This document shows, piece by piece, positions 1 to 14,819 of a DNA stretch of 64,000 nucleotides (its first letter is position 1; each line of letters begins with the position of its first letter). Source of the DNA: Syngnathus acus. Lineage: Eukaryota > Chordata > Actinopteri > Syngnathiformes > Syngnathidae. The translations under genes and the position numbers were made by a program. The notes below the pieces were generated by a model. It ran no database searches and was not told the origin of the DNA. It was given only the letters and a program-made list of their open reading frames with translations. The stretch spans positions 14,298,991 through 14,362,990 of the forward strand of contig NC_051092.1 in assembly GCF_901709675.1 (NCBI RefSeq), written 5' to 3'.

Positions 1-161
1 TTATTGTTTGCTGACAAAAAGATTTTCACCACTGCTGGCTGCAATAAGGGCCTATTAAACCGCAGGAAGCGTTTGCGTGGTCTTTTTTTTTTTTTCCGAC
101 AAGATGTGAGACACTACACGGGGACGAGACAAAGTAGGTGCGGCAATGTGATGTGACAAAG
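1..161 (-). other. gpi: gpi 3' UTR (partial)
   Basis: This stretch lies just downstream of the gpi stop codon on the minus strand and should be its 3' UTR. A T-run occurs at about 86-97. The window edge begins with TTATTG, the complement of CAATAA, so a poly(A) signal may straddle the edge. No coding sequence is supported here. Confidence 0.6.
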
Positions 162-4547
<4,386 letters not shown>

Positions 4548-4689
4548 GATGAACGGGGCGACCGCGACAATGAAAAAGACAAGAAGTGGAAGAAGATGAA
4601 CGCCCAGTTGATTCGCTCCGACTTGCTGCAGACGCAGGAAGACGACAGACGTGAACAGTGAGGACTCAGTCGACTTGCACCCGCCCCCC

Positions 4690-4785
4690 ACGCCAATAAG
4701 GAATAGAGAGCCACTCCCCCCCCCACTTGTACTGACCAATGAGCGGCAGAGAATCCGCCCTCCGCTCGCGTCCTGCCCAATCAAT
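4690..4785. promoter_or_regulatory. Candidate gpi promoter with three CCAAT boxes
   Basis: Three CCAAT pentamers on the plus strand start at 4693, 4736 and 4777, so they are 43 and 41 bp apart. They lie 146-235 bp upstream of the gpi start codon on the opposite strand. NF-Y binds CCAAT in either orientation and regular spacing is common in housekeeping promoters. No TATA box was seen. Promoter use is inferred from position only. Confidence 0.4.
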
Positions 4786-4894
4786 GGCGGAGAAGATGGG
4801 CGTCCATAAAGACTTGCCAAATCACTTCGTCTGTACATCTACAGGTGGCTGCCAAAAATGACATCGAAGGTGAAGTCCATTATTTGAATTATGT

Positions 4895-5075
4895 TTTATT
4901 CATCCATCCTGAGAACCGCGTATCCTCACAAGGTTCGCGGGCATGCAGGCAGTCAGACTTTGGGGCGGTAAGCAGGGGACACCCCACATTGGTCGCCAGC
5001 CAATCGCAGAGCACATGTAGACAAATTATTGACGATCACAAGCGCATCTACGGACAATTTGGAGAACTCAATCGG
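4895..5075 (+). repeat. Degraded LINE-like 3' fragment
   Basis: The stretch contains diverged phrases of a repeat that, from memory, is widely dispersed in fish genomes: 'catcctgagaaccgcgtatc', 'ggttcgcgggc', 'ggtcgccagccaatcgcag', 'gcacatgtagacaaa' and 'ggacaatttggagaactcaat'. A second fragment with the same core occurs at about 54068-54160. No coding capacity remains. Family assignment was not checked against a repeat library. Confidence 0.45.
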
Positions 5076-5846
5076 CCTAATGACAAAAAAAAAGAAATTT
5101 GTATATCAGTCCACGACACACAAACTGAAATATTTCAAGCCTGTTTCAATTTTGATGATGGCATTAAGACACAAAAGTACACTAATCCAGTATTTTACAA
5201 AATTCCAATACGTTGTGTGTAGTGAACTACTGTAAGATATTTGAAACAATTTATTTTTCAATTTTGCACTACCCACCTGTAGACAATTTGGAGATCAGAA
5301 ACCATTCAGCAACACCGACTTTGCCGGCAGAAAACAGGACAGACTCATGAATGCGCTTTATTTGAATCACCTTAGTTGTTCCTGGTAACGACCAGACATT
5401 GTGTCATGTGATTTAATGATTGGTTGACATGCGTTGGCGTCTTGTTTGTGAAGAGAAAGTTGTGAATAAAAATGGCAAACATTTAATAGTTGGAGATTCA
5501 AAAGTTGGCTACGTAATAGTTTAAGTGCATTGTAGGGTTAGGGTTGAAGTTTCAGGACAAATTTCCTAAGTTGGTGACGTTGTCAATCCAAACCGTCAAG
5601 ATTGTCGTCTTGACTTGCACACTCATCAAAAAGCAACGAAGCCATAAAGTCATCATGCACACCCGCCAGCTCACGCTGATCATTTATTTTGTGTGCGTTG
5701 GTGGTAGTGGGGGTACTTTTGACTTGACATGGAGGCTGACTCTTGTTTCAGACAGTTGGAAGTGCAAATTGTATTGGTTCTGAGGTAAAGCCTTTGCCGC
5801 ACATTTGAGCGCAAAGTCATGAGGATGGAGATGAGGCTGGGGAAGA

Positions 5847-5930
5847 GTGAGTGAGTGAGTGAGTGAGTGAGTGAGTGAGTGAGTGAGTGAGTGAGTGAGT
5901 GAGTGAGTGAGTGAGTGAGTGAGTGAGTAG
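5847..5930. repeat. (GAGT)n microsatellite, about 21 units
   Basis: About 84 bp of nearly perfect GAGT tetranucleotide lies in the gap downstream of lsm14a. It creates a spurious minus-strand frame encoding Thr-His-Ser-Leu repeats. Its length and purity suggest it is polymorphic. Confidence 0.97.
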
Positions 5931-6061
5931 GGGGTCTAGTAGAAAAGAGAGCTGCACCATACCTCCCAAACACAACTTACAAAATGTGAAGCACCCTCCC
6001 CCCCCGCAAACTGCAGCAAGCAGTGCTGGTGACAAAAGCATCTTCAGGTTGGTGGTCAACG

Positions 6062-8936
6062 CTACGCAGGTATCTTCTTGTCCTTCTGAAAGCAGCAAAA
6101 CAGGAGTCAGTCGACAAGATGTGATGATTGCCGGCAAACAGAAAGGTGGTGCCTGGAGATGGGATGCGAGCGGCTTACGAGGAATCTCCTTTTTATGGTT
6201 TGTATTCGAGTCTCTCGATGCCCGAGCCTCATCTCAAGGCACCGCAGTAAGACATCACAATGCTCTCCATATATGCAAAAAAAGGTTGCGGCACCCTGTA
6301 GGCGGCGCCGACGTCTCCAAACTCCCGGCCAGCCTGGTTCCCCCTGTATCCTCCCCTGAAAGCGCTCCCTTGAGGCGGGCCCGAGGACCCCCGGCCGGCG
6401 GGCCGCCCTCTCCCCCGACTCCCCCGGTAACCGCGGTTGTGACGCGGTGGGAGGCCGAACGTCTCGGCATTCATGCGTCGCTCCTCCGCCCACGTCTGCC
6501 GACGCTCCCTGTGGGCGGGGCAGAGAATTGCATTTAAACGTCAATGACGTTTTTCCACTGAGTGGGCTGGGGGAGTGTCTGGGGGGTGCTTGGGAAGCGC
6601 GGTCACGCTACTGTTGGGATGTCATGTGAGTCACATGACTACCTGGGGAAGCCACTGCCGCCGCACCTGTCGTGAGCGTTCCTGTTGGAAGTAGAGCACA
6701 CGTTAGGAAAGGGGCGGGGCAAAGTGGAGACTTGATGCTGACATATGACGTAATGTGCTCACCTGTTGTCGTCACAGGAGATGTTGTCAAAGAAGGACTT
6801 GGTCTTGTCGTAGTAGCACTTTGGTCCCAGCGCATCTTCTCCCTGTGGGTGCGCGTCGTCAGCGCCGTCTTTTTCCTCGCCGTTGAGTGCCTGCTCACTT
6901 TTCTCATCTGCACGCAACGCCACCAGCACACGCTTGCATCATTCGGGATGACATGATTAGCAAATTGCCAGTTCAGTCTTTTCATGTCTTCAATCAAGTT
7001 TCAATGAGCAACAGGAGGATTGTGCTCTGCCAGTGCTATTCCCCTTCTTGAGTCGGCCCCTTGTGGTGGCAGAGGGGATTGCGTGCACCCCAGCCCCCAC
7101 CCCCTGACAAAGCGTGACAATGCCTGCAGTAGCGTGTAAGCCTGCACCTTTCAGCTTCAACTTGCTCTGAAACTCGCGCTCGATGTCGTCTTTATTGAAT
7201 TGTGCGTTGGCGCTCTCAAAGTCAAAGTCCTTGTCGAACTTGACGCTGGCGCCGTCTCGCCGCACGCCAAAGTGTCCCCTGCCGCGGTGGCCGCCCCCTC
7301 GGCCTCGCCGGCTGTTGGGTGCTGGGGAATGAGAGCAAAATGGTCAGCGATGCACTTTTGAGGGCTGGAGCGCACACGCACAAGCGTTCTCACCCCTCCT
7401 AGCGTCTGCGGCGTCCGGGCGGTGGCGAGTCGAAGTGGGAGGGGCCGCACGAGGCTGGCCGGGGCGGCCCGGGATGGCGCCGGGATTGGCTGCGGTGGCG
7501 CTTGGAACCGACGCGACCGACCGTGCGGCTGCCAGCTCGGCGCTCTTCTGCGGCACGCCGGCGGACGACCCGCTGCTCCCTGCAGGACAGCCGCAGACTC
7601 AAAAGCTTGGAGAACACTCGCTCGCCCTTCTACTGTCACCTACACAGGTAGACGAGCTCTTTCCCTGCCACTGACAAGTATCGGAGATGATGCCGTGAGG
7701 CAAGCACGGAAGCGCTTACCACCGGCGGCAGGTACTGAGTGTGGCGAGAGCTGAGGTGTGCCGGCAAACTGGCCATAGGAGGCGGCGGTGGCCCGGTTGA
7801 ACAGCCCGTAGGAAGATGCCGACTGGAAAGAGTTGGGGAGCGAGGCCGCGGCCGACGAAGTGGAGCTCATGGACGACTGAGGAGGGAGAAAAAAATACTT
7901 CAGATTTCATTCCAGTGAGAAACTCATGTCTTGCTTAAGACTCAAATAACCTCAAGTTGTCTCGAGCTCATCAGCTATTTGTCCTTCTACGTTATGTTGT
8001 CGTTGCTCAACATAGATGCTAATTGACGCACCTGCACGATGGCGGGGTCCTGGGGCAGAGAGCCGGTGGGCCTGGGGGGCTCGCACACCGTCAGGTCTTT
8101 GATGTCGCTGCCGCGGAAAATTATATACTCAAAGGTGTCATCTCGAGGGGGAATGGGTCGCTCGGTGGGCCGGTCCTCGGTTCCGAACGAACGCACTGGA
8201 GACACACGGTCGGTTGGGGGCTTGAGTGTGCCACTACGGGAGTGTCACGAACTGTTGCACGATTCAACACGTTAATCACAGGAGCAAATGAATTGATCCA
8301 TCTGTGGAAATTTGCCTCAGCGTTTTCTGCCAGAGATCGTCCATGTAACCTTAGACAACCGAGTGTGGAGTACAATTGTCAACAACAGTGCTCTCCAAAA
8401 GTATTGCAACTGCAAGGTCACTTCCTTCGATTTAGTTGTATACTGCAGAAATTGTTTCAAAAGATAGGAGACAAGAGTTCAGCTTTTCTTACATTTAAAA
8501 CTAGACGTAATGTTTAATGTTGAAGCAGTCAATACCTGAGCAACCAACAACATTGCCGGGTGGCTTCAAGCAAAAGGCGCTCAACCATCTCAATGTAACA
8601 AGCATGAAATAAAAGATGCACTTTTATTTTGTCATACTCATCTTTTGATCGACATGTCTGAGCATATGACAAAAACAAGGGAAGTGAACTTGCCCCTCCC
8701 CCCTTGGGAAGGAGAGTAGGGAACTGAAGGACCCTGGCAGTGACTACTTTCAGCGTTAGCTGCGACCGGTTCCAGATTTAGCCGCCTAGCGTGCTAATGC
8801 TAACGGGGTTACCTTTGGCTAAAGCCACGGTAGAGTTCTCCGTGTCGATGGTGTACAGAACACCCTCATAGCGGATCTCGGCCTTGGAGATGAGGCTGAT
8901 TTTGCTGCCGAGGTAGGGCGTCCCGCCGGCGCTCAT
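6062..8936 (-). CDS. lsm14a: LSM14A-like P-body/mRNP protein (RAP55 family)
   Basis: This translational repressor and P-body assembly factor binds mRNA, DDX6 and 4E-T. The minus-strand first exon (8813-8936) starts [20 protein letters not shown], the Lsm domain, which continues in about 8033-8201 ([33 protein letters not shown]). Then come a Ser/Ala/Gly-rich linker (about 7721-7876 and 7390-7640), an RGG-type stretch with the FDF motif ([19 protein letters not shown], about 7157-7330), the FFD box ([13 protein letters not shown], about 6771-6920), and the TFG box (RRMNAETFG) with a terminal RG-rich tail (about 6290-6510). After tail residues AAYR a GT donor is present. An in-phase terminal micro-exon ending KDKKIPA-stop at 6062 is inferred. 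FDF, FFD and TFG boxes resemble LSM14A more than LSM14B. The linker splicing is the least certain part. Confidence 0.93.
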
Positions 8937-9497
8937 GTTGTCCTGTATATGTGACCAGGGCCAAAAGACTGAGTAACGGCGAGCGAGCTGTCCGAACTGG
9001 GCACTCAATCGCGCTGTAGGGACTACGTCGTCAGTTCAGTTGCTCGGTGCTACGCGCTAACATGCTACAAACATAGCTTCGACATCATCCGTCCTCCTCA
9101 GCCGCCATTGAGAGCCCGCGACCGCGAAGACTGATGGGACATAGACCGAGCACGGGCGGGCACCTAGATCTACATGTTCAGGAACGTCCGCAGCGGCGCC
9201 ATTTGCTCGCGTCCAAAAAATCAAACAAATGTTGCTAGTTTTGTCACGACGCTGCCACAAATCCAGCAATTTTCAAGTTTATAATATAATAGGCGAATTA
9301 AAGAAAATGAAAAACTTTTTCCGTGGATCAAAAAACAGCAACAAGTTGTGGAAGGGCCTTTCGGTTTTTCAGGTGCAAAGCGTTCGGTGTTTTCGGGTTG
9401 GAACTAGTTGCTATGTTTCTATGCTCGAGAGCAACGCGGGTGCTCGGCGCATGCGCAAATTCTAAAATACGATTTGCACAAGGGTCCAATATCAAAG
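8937..9497. promoter_or_regulatory. Shared divergent promoter of lsm14a and taf4
   Basis: The two start codons face away from each other, 561 bp apart. A perfect NRF1-type palindrome GCGCATGCGC lies at 9447-9456, about 40 bp before the taf4 ATG. The taf4 ATG itself sits in an AAAGATGGCGGG context resembling a YY1 site. No TATA box was seen. This architecture is typical of bidirectional housekeeping promoters. Confidence 0.65.
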
Positions 9498-12400
9498 ATG
9501 GCGGGAGCCTCCGACCCGCTGGAGGACATGCTCTTCAATGAAGTGGACGAAAAGGCGGTCAGCGACTTAGTTGGCTCGCTCGAATCGCAACTGGGGGAGT
9601 CCGAGCCCCCTCCTGCGTCCTATGCTACCGACCGACACGACGGAGCTCCGGCTGCCGCCACTCACTTCTCAGGGAAAGTGCGCGAGCAAGAGCCGCAACA
9701 AGGACACCCGGGGGCGGCTTTAAAGCTCCAGCCCGCCGCCGCTCAGCTTCTCCCCTCTTCCTCTTCTACCTCCGGCGAAGGGAGCGCCGGCCCGGCGGTC
9801 GGCGGGGCCGGCCCGCACTCGTTCGGGCCGGTTGCTTCTAGCTCGCCCGCCCCCGTGACGGCAGTCCAAACTTTGAGCGCCCAGCCCGCCGCTGCCGGCG
9901 CCGCTAGCTTCCAGTGGGCACCCGAAGCAAGTAGTAGGACGGCGTCGCCCGGCATGCAAAGTTTGAACGGTACCGCCGGAGTCGTCAAGTTGCTCAACTC
10001 TGCACCGGCAGCGGCGACGGCAGCGTCGCCCACGACGGTGACGACGACGACGACCAGCCCCCTTGCGGTCATGGCCTCCCCGGCCAACTTCCTCCCCGGA
10101 ACTCAGTCCGCGGGTCCCACGGCTCCCTCCGCCGCCCAGCATAGACTCCCCAGCGCCGCTCAGAACGGCCTGGAGTCCAAAGGTGGGCCTGTGGGACCTT
10201 CTGGGGCCCCCTCACCCTCTCAGCTGGTAAACCACAGTAAGATGCTGGTGCTAGGTCAGCCAGCTTCCGGGAACATCCTTGCTGGCACCCCACCACCCCC
10301 TGCAGCGGCCCGCTCGCCTGTCACTCAGCCCCTCGGCCCCCCCGCTGTCAAGCCGGCTGTCAACGGGCTGGGCCAGCCTGCGGTGAGAGCGGCTGGCGTT
10401 GTCCAGCTTCAGAGACCTGGGCTGCCGACCGGGACTGTCGGGCCGGCGAGCGGGACCATCCGGCCGACTGCCCCTCATCCCCCATTGGCCGTCCGGCCTC
10501 AGCAGCAAGCCACCATCCAGCTTCCCCCGGGGTTCACCATGCCCGCAGGTTAGCCGTTCGACACATTGCGAGAGTCCAGATGTTCTGACGCAAATGCTTC
10601 ACCTGTCTGTGTTTATCTTGCGTCAGGTATGGTTCTGGTCCGCATCGAGACGGGTCAGCTGGTGATGGTGCCGCAGCAGGTCCTGGCCCAAGCGCAAGCC
10701 AAAACGCAGCAGAGTCCCAGCGTGACCGCCGTCCCTCAGAGACCCGCCGCGCCCGCCACCATGCGAGTCAGCAGTGCCGCTCCAGTGAGTTGTGACGCCA
10801 CTGGCGCAAGAGTCGCTACACATACGAGCAAGCGGTGAGGATTCTATGTGTGCGTGTGCACAGGCTCCTGCTGCGCCTCAGAATATCCGTCTGGCAACAC
10901 CCCCCCACACGAGACTTCTTCAGTCTCCTTCCTCTTCTTCCTCGTCCTCTTCGGTACAGGTGAAGCGCTTTCTCCTCTTCCAGTCAAACCTGACACTGCT
11001 AAGTTTGTTGATTGCCGTTGCCTTGGTGCTGTTGTTTTGTGACCAAAGGCCGTCACGGTGACGTCTGTCGCCGCCGGTGTCTCTGTGAAGATGGCCCCGC
11101 CTCTGAAGGCACAGACGCCAATGGCAACGGCGACAGAGGCCACGACCGTCGCTCCCGCCGCAACGGGCGCCGCAGTCAAGTCGGCCGCGGCGGCGCCCGT
11201 GAGCGGCGCGGCCGTGCCCGGCAGCTGCAACAGAGTGACGGTGGTGTCGCAGGTGCGTCCGTTGTGGGGGAAGGGGGGTTGGCGTCGACGCCGCTCGACC
11301 AAAGTGTGTCGTGTTTTCACGTCCTCAGGAAATGCAGGAAAACGTGAAGAAGTGTAAAAATTTCCTGGCCACACTCATCAAACTGGCGTCCAACAACTCG
11401 CCCTCACCCGACACCTCCAAGAACGTCAAAGCGCTCGTTCAGGACCTCCTCGTACGTCAGCGTGCATGCGCCTGCGTGCCCGTCTGCTTGCGTGTAACAC
11501 TGGGGTAATGTGTGTGTGCAGGATGCAAAGATCGAGCCCGAGGAGTTCACCAGTCGTCTGCAGGCGGAGCTCAAGTCGTCCCCACAGCCCTACCTCATCC
11601 CCTTCCTCAAGGTCATCATCACAAATCACCAATGAATAACGTTTGCTGCTCGTCTCCATTGACTCAAACATTTTACATTTTCAGAAAAGTCTTCCTGCCT
11701 TGCGTCAGTCGCTACTCAGCAGCCAGCAGTCGCTGAGCGCACCCCCAGCCTCCGCTTACGCCCCGTCCCCGAACGCCGCCATCCGACCCCGCTTGCCCAT
11801 CTCGACGCCCGGAGTCCGGATGAATGCCCCACTCGCCACCGTGGTACGGAAACATTTCTGCTCGCTTGTTCCTTTGTCTTTCTCGGCTTGTCACTTGAAG
11901 TTGAAAAGAACATTAATTTGATGTCTTTTGTTTGGTTTTTCAGGCGCCGTGTCGTGGTGGCATGCAGACTGTTCGTGCTCCCCTGGTGGTGGGTGTGAGA
12001 ACTCCTAGTGAGTGTTGACGAGATTTCCTTCGAGCAGTCGCCACCAATGGAACACCGTACTGAGCTTTTGCGTATGTTGTGCAGGCACTCTGACACGAGC
12101 ACCCACCGCCATGGTCGCTAAAAGCGTGGTCACATTGGCGGCGCCAGCCAATCAGAAGAAGCTGGGAGACCCGGGGGGCGGGACTTTCAGGTGAGTCATG
12201 TGACATTTTTCCATCCTCAAGTCGGTGTTTTTGAGAAGGGAAGGAAAATAAATTTACAATAAATTACATTTTGTTTATGCGGGTTTACAAAAACATCAAT
12301 CGTAAATGTGGATGCTGAATAACTGTGGCCAAAAACAGACTGCACCAACTTTTGGCTCCAGTGGTTGTATTTCTTTGTACTTTTGCAGAGACGACGACGA

Positions 12401-13686
12401 CATCAACGACGTGGCCTCCATGGCGGGCGTCAACCTGAGCGAGGAGAACGCTCGCATCCTGGCCACCAGCTCCGAGCTGGTTGGCACCAAGATCCGCTCG
12501 TGCAAGGACGAGGCCTTCCTGCCCGCCGGCCTGTTGCACCGACGCATTTCGGATACGGGTGAGCGACTGGGGGGTGGAGCGGGGAAAGTGTGCGACTCGC
12601 TGGAAGGTAACTGGCCGTCAACTCCGAAAGCTTGCCGAGTGACGAGTTGTGTCGATGTGCTGTCAGCTCGCAGGCTGGGCGTGAGCGAGGTTCCTCTGGA
12701 GGTGGTCAACTTGGTGTCGCACGCCACGCAGTCGCGACTGCGCTCGCTGCTGGAGAAAGTTTCCGCGCTGGCTCAACACCGATCAGACGTTGTCAAGGTG
12801 ACGCGACTGCCCTGCGAACGCCGGAAAAGCGCTTGCAAGAAGGATGTTAATGCCGTGACATTACGCTCAGGACGAAGAGCATCACGAGCAGACCGGCGAC
12901 GTTCGCGCCCAGCTTCGCTTCTTCGAGCAACTGGAGCGTCTGGAGAAGCAAAGGAAGGACGAGCAAGAGAGGGAGATCCTGCTCAAGGCCGCCAAGGTCC
13001 CGACCAGGAAAACGGCACCGAGGCTCGGCCTGACCATTTGACTCTCATTTGTCTGTGCGTTTGTGTGGCAGAGTCGAGCCAGGCAGGAGGATCCCGAGCA
13101 GGCCCGTCTCAAGCAGAAGGCCAAAGAGGTTGGTTCGGGCTCACCACTTCTGCGAAACAAAAAATTCCCATCAGAAATGACCAAAGTCAAAAGGTCTCAA
13201 TCTTTGAACATGTTTGATGTTTGCGTTGCCAGATGCAGCAGCAGGAGTTGGCTCAGATGCGCCAACGCGATGCCAACCTGACTGCGCTTGCCGCCATCGG
13301 GCCACGAAAGAAACGCAAGTTGGACTCCCCGGGCGCCACCGCCTCCTCCGCCGAGGTAACGCTCGTCCGTCCCCTGCCAGCAGTGCCTTCCTCTTTTTGC
13401 TCTCTTGACTTTCTTCATTTTAGATTGCAGAGTGACGAGTGGACACTGGATTGAATTGACACACTGACTACAGAAAAGGAAAATGCGCCTGTGGCATAAA
13501 TGTGACGCGTTCTTCTGTCCACAGGTGGCGTCAGGCGCGTCCTCGTCCTCCTCGTCCTTGTCGTCGCCGCGGCAGCCTTGGCGTCAGCGCATCACCAGAG
13601 TCAACCTCAGGGACTTGATCGTGTGTCTGGAGCAGGACGGCAGCACCGCGCGCTCGCTAATGCTCTACAAGGCGCTGCTGAAGTGA
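9498..13686 (+). CDS. taf4: TFIID subunit TAF4
   Basis: TAF4 is a core TFIID subunit and coactivator target in the nucleus. The start MAGASDPLEDMLFNEVDEKA followed by SDLVGSLESQL matches vertebrate TAF4. The same frame is open upstream, but homology supports ATG 9498. Exon 1 (9498-10548) encodes a long Ala/Pro/Ser/Thr-rich activator-binding region. The next exon, from 10627, gives GMVLVRIETGQLVMVPQQ. The TAFH/NHR1 domain (NVKKCKNFLATLIKLASNN, FTSRL, SSPQPYLIPFLK) lies at about 11329-11720. The C-terminal histone-fold module begins FRDDDDINDVASMAGVNLSE (about 12389). It continues through KQRKDEQEREILLKAAKSR and MRQRDANLTALAAIGPRKKR, and ends RVNLRDLIVCLEQDG...YKALLK-stop at 13684-13686. There are about 15 exons, all apparently intact. 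Confidence 0.96.
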
Positions 13687-14600
13687 GGACCGCCCCCTCG
13701 CACTCTATGAGTGTGCCCCGGCCGCCCCGAATACCCCGCCCCACCCCCTCCAACAGCACCGACCTGTGTCTTCCCCATCGCCGCGGCAACACTTTCCATA
13801 GTATCGCAGGACCACATGTGGGGACGCCTCAGCCGGCGGCTGTTAGCGTTCAGATTAGCCTCGGAGCTAATGAGCGACATCTCGGATTTGGTGGCAGCCC
13901 ATCTGGAAAGGGAAGTTTCAGAAAACTAAAACATTGTGACTCCGCCCACACACGTATATAACCAATCAGAGTCGCGCTGGCCAATGATTATCATAACTTG
14001 ACCATTAAAGACATTCTGGCAGTGAAGCACCACCCCCCTCCCATACCACTCAAGCTTGGTGAGCGCTATGCTAACATGCTAAAGTATGGTAAACACATTG
14101 TTGCATTTGTGGTTCAGCTGAAAAGCGGAAAGATGAGGCACCCTGATTCCGATCTCCTCCACAGCAGCACACTCCCCACTTGGAGCTCGTCGTGCCAATT
14201 GCAGGTTTTCTTCACTTTTTAAGACTTTTTGCAGGTTTTTAAATGCTTTCAGTGTATTCTTTTGGTTCTTGTGACGAGCACCCCGGTCTGCCGGTTGTGC
14301 CAACTTTTGCGATTATTTATATTTCCTACATTCTCTACTCAATCATGGACTTTTACACCTGTTTGTACCTTTACTCAAATGAAATAAAGACCTTTGGAAA
14401 GTGCGCACGAGTCGCATGAGCGGGCAGTGATGTCAACATGTTACTACATGCGGGTAACCAAGGCAATGACAGGGCCTAGCAAACTTTGGAGCTCAACTGA
14501 AGCCAGAAATAAAAATAAAGTTGAAATAAAATATGCTTTCTCTTTTTGAAATTGTTGTTCATGCTTGGTTAAAGGGGAACTTTGCAGTTTGAAAAGCATA
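13687..14600 (+). other. taf4 3' UTR and downstream sequence
   Basis: This GC-poor sequence follows the taf4 stop. An AATAAA signal at 14383-14388 fits its poly(A) site, and further AATAAA copies occur at about 14506-14530. The frames here show no recognisable protein. Confidence 0.6.
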
Positions 14601-14769
14601 GCCAAAATAGGAATGTAATTTGAGGAGTTTTTACATTTACCAAAATTGGATGTAATGATTATTTTGAATCAGTATTACATACCCCCTTTCATAAATTAAA
14701 GATCGAAAAACAAAACTCAAGAAACGAACGCGTTGGCGCTGTCTCTTTAAAAGCACCAACTGCAAGCCG

Positions 14770-14819
14770 CGCGCACATTCCGGCAGTGACGTCACGCACC
14801 ACGAGGCCAACATGGCGGC
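14770..14819 (+). promoter_or_regulatory. nup160: nup160 promoter elements: CRE and TISU-type start
   Basis: A full palindromic CRE, TGACGTCA, lies at 14787-14794, 18 bp upstream of the ATG. The start codon is embedded in CAACATGGCGGC, a perfect match to the TISU element (SAASATGGCGGC), which doubles as a YY1 site and directs initiation on very short 5' UTRs. No TATA box was seen. Transcription start and 5' UTR length are inferred. Confidence 0.6.

Larger units (their letters stand above)
4786..6061. other. Intergenic region upstream of gpi and downstream of lsm14a
   Basis: This gap holds a degraded LINE-like fragment (about 4895-5075), AT-rich unique sequence, and a long GAGT tetranucleotide array. 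Reading frames here, including a Thr-His-Ser-Leu repeat frame over the GAGT array, look like repeat artefacts. In human, PDCD2L and UBA2 lie between GPI and LSM14A; no trace of either was recognised here. Confidence 0.6.

Noticed and set aside
5680-6137. Minus-strand frames with Thr-His-Ser-Leu repeats
   Set aside because: They are translations of the GAGT microsatellite with no conserved flanks or splice context.
6062-8936. LSM14B as the identity of the gene next to taf4
   Set aside because: Human LSM14B lies near TAF4, but the FDF ([15 protein letters not shown]), FFD ([11 protein letters not shown]) and TFG (RRMNAETFG) segments resemble LSM14A, and gpi is the other neighbour.
9720-10508. 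Minus-strand frames over taf4 exon 1
   Set aside because: GC-rich coding sequence leaves long shadow frames; the plus frame matches TAF4 and the antisense frames match nothing recognisable.
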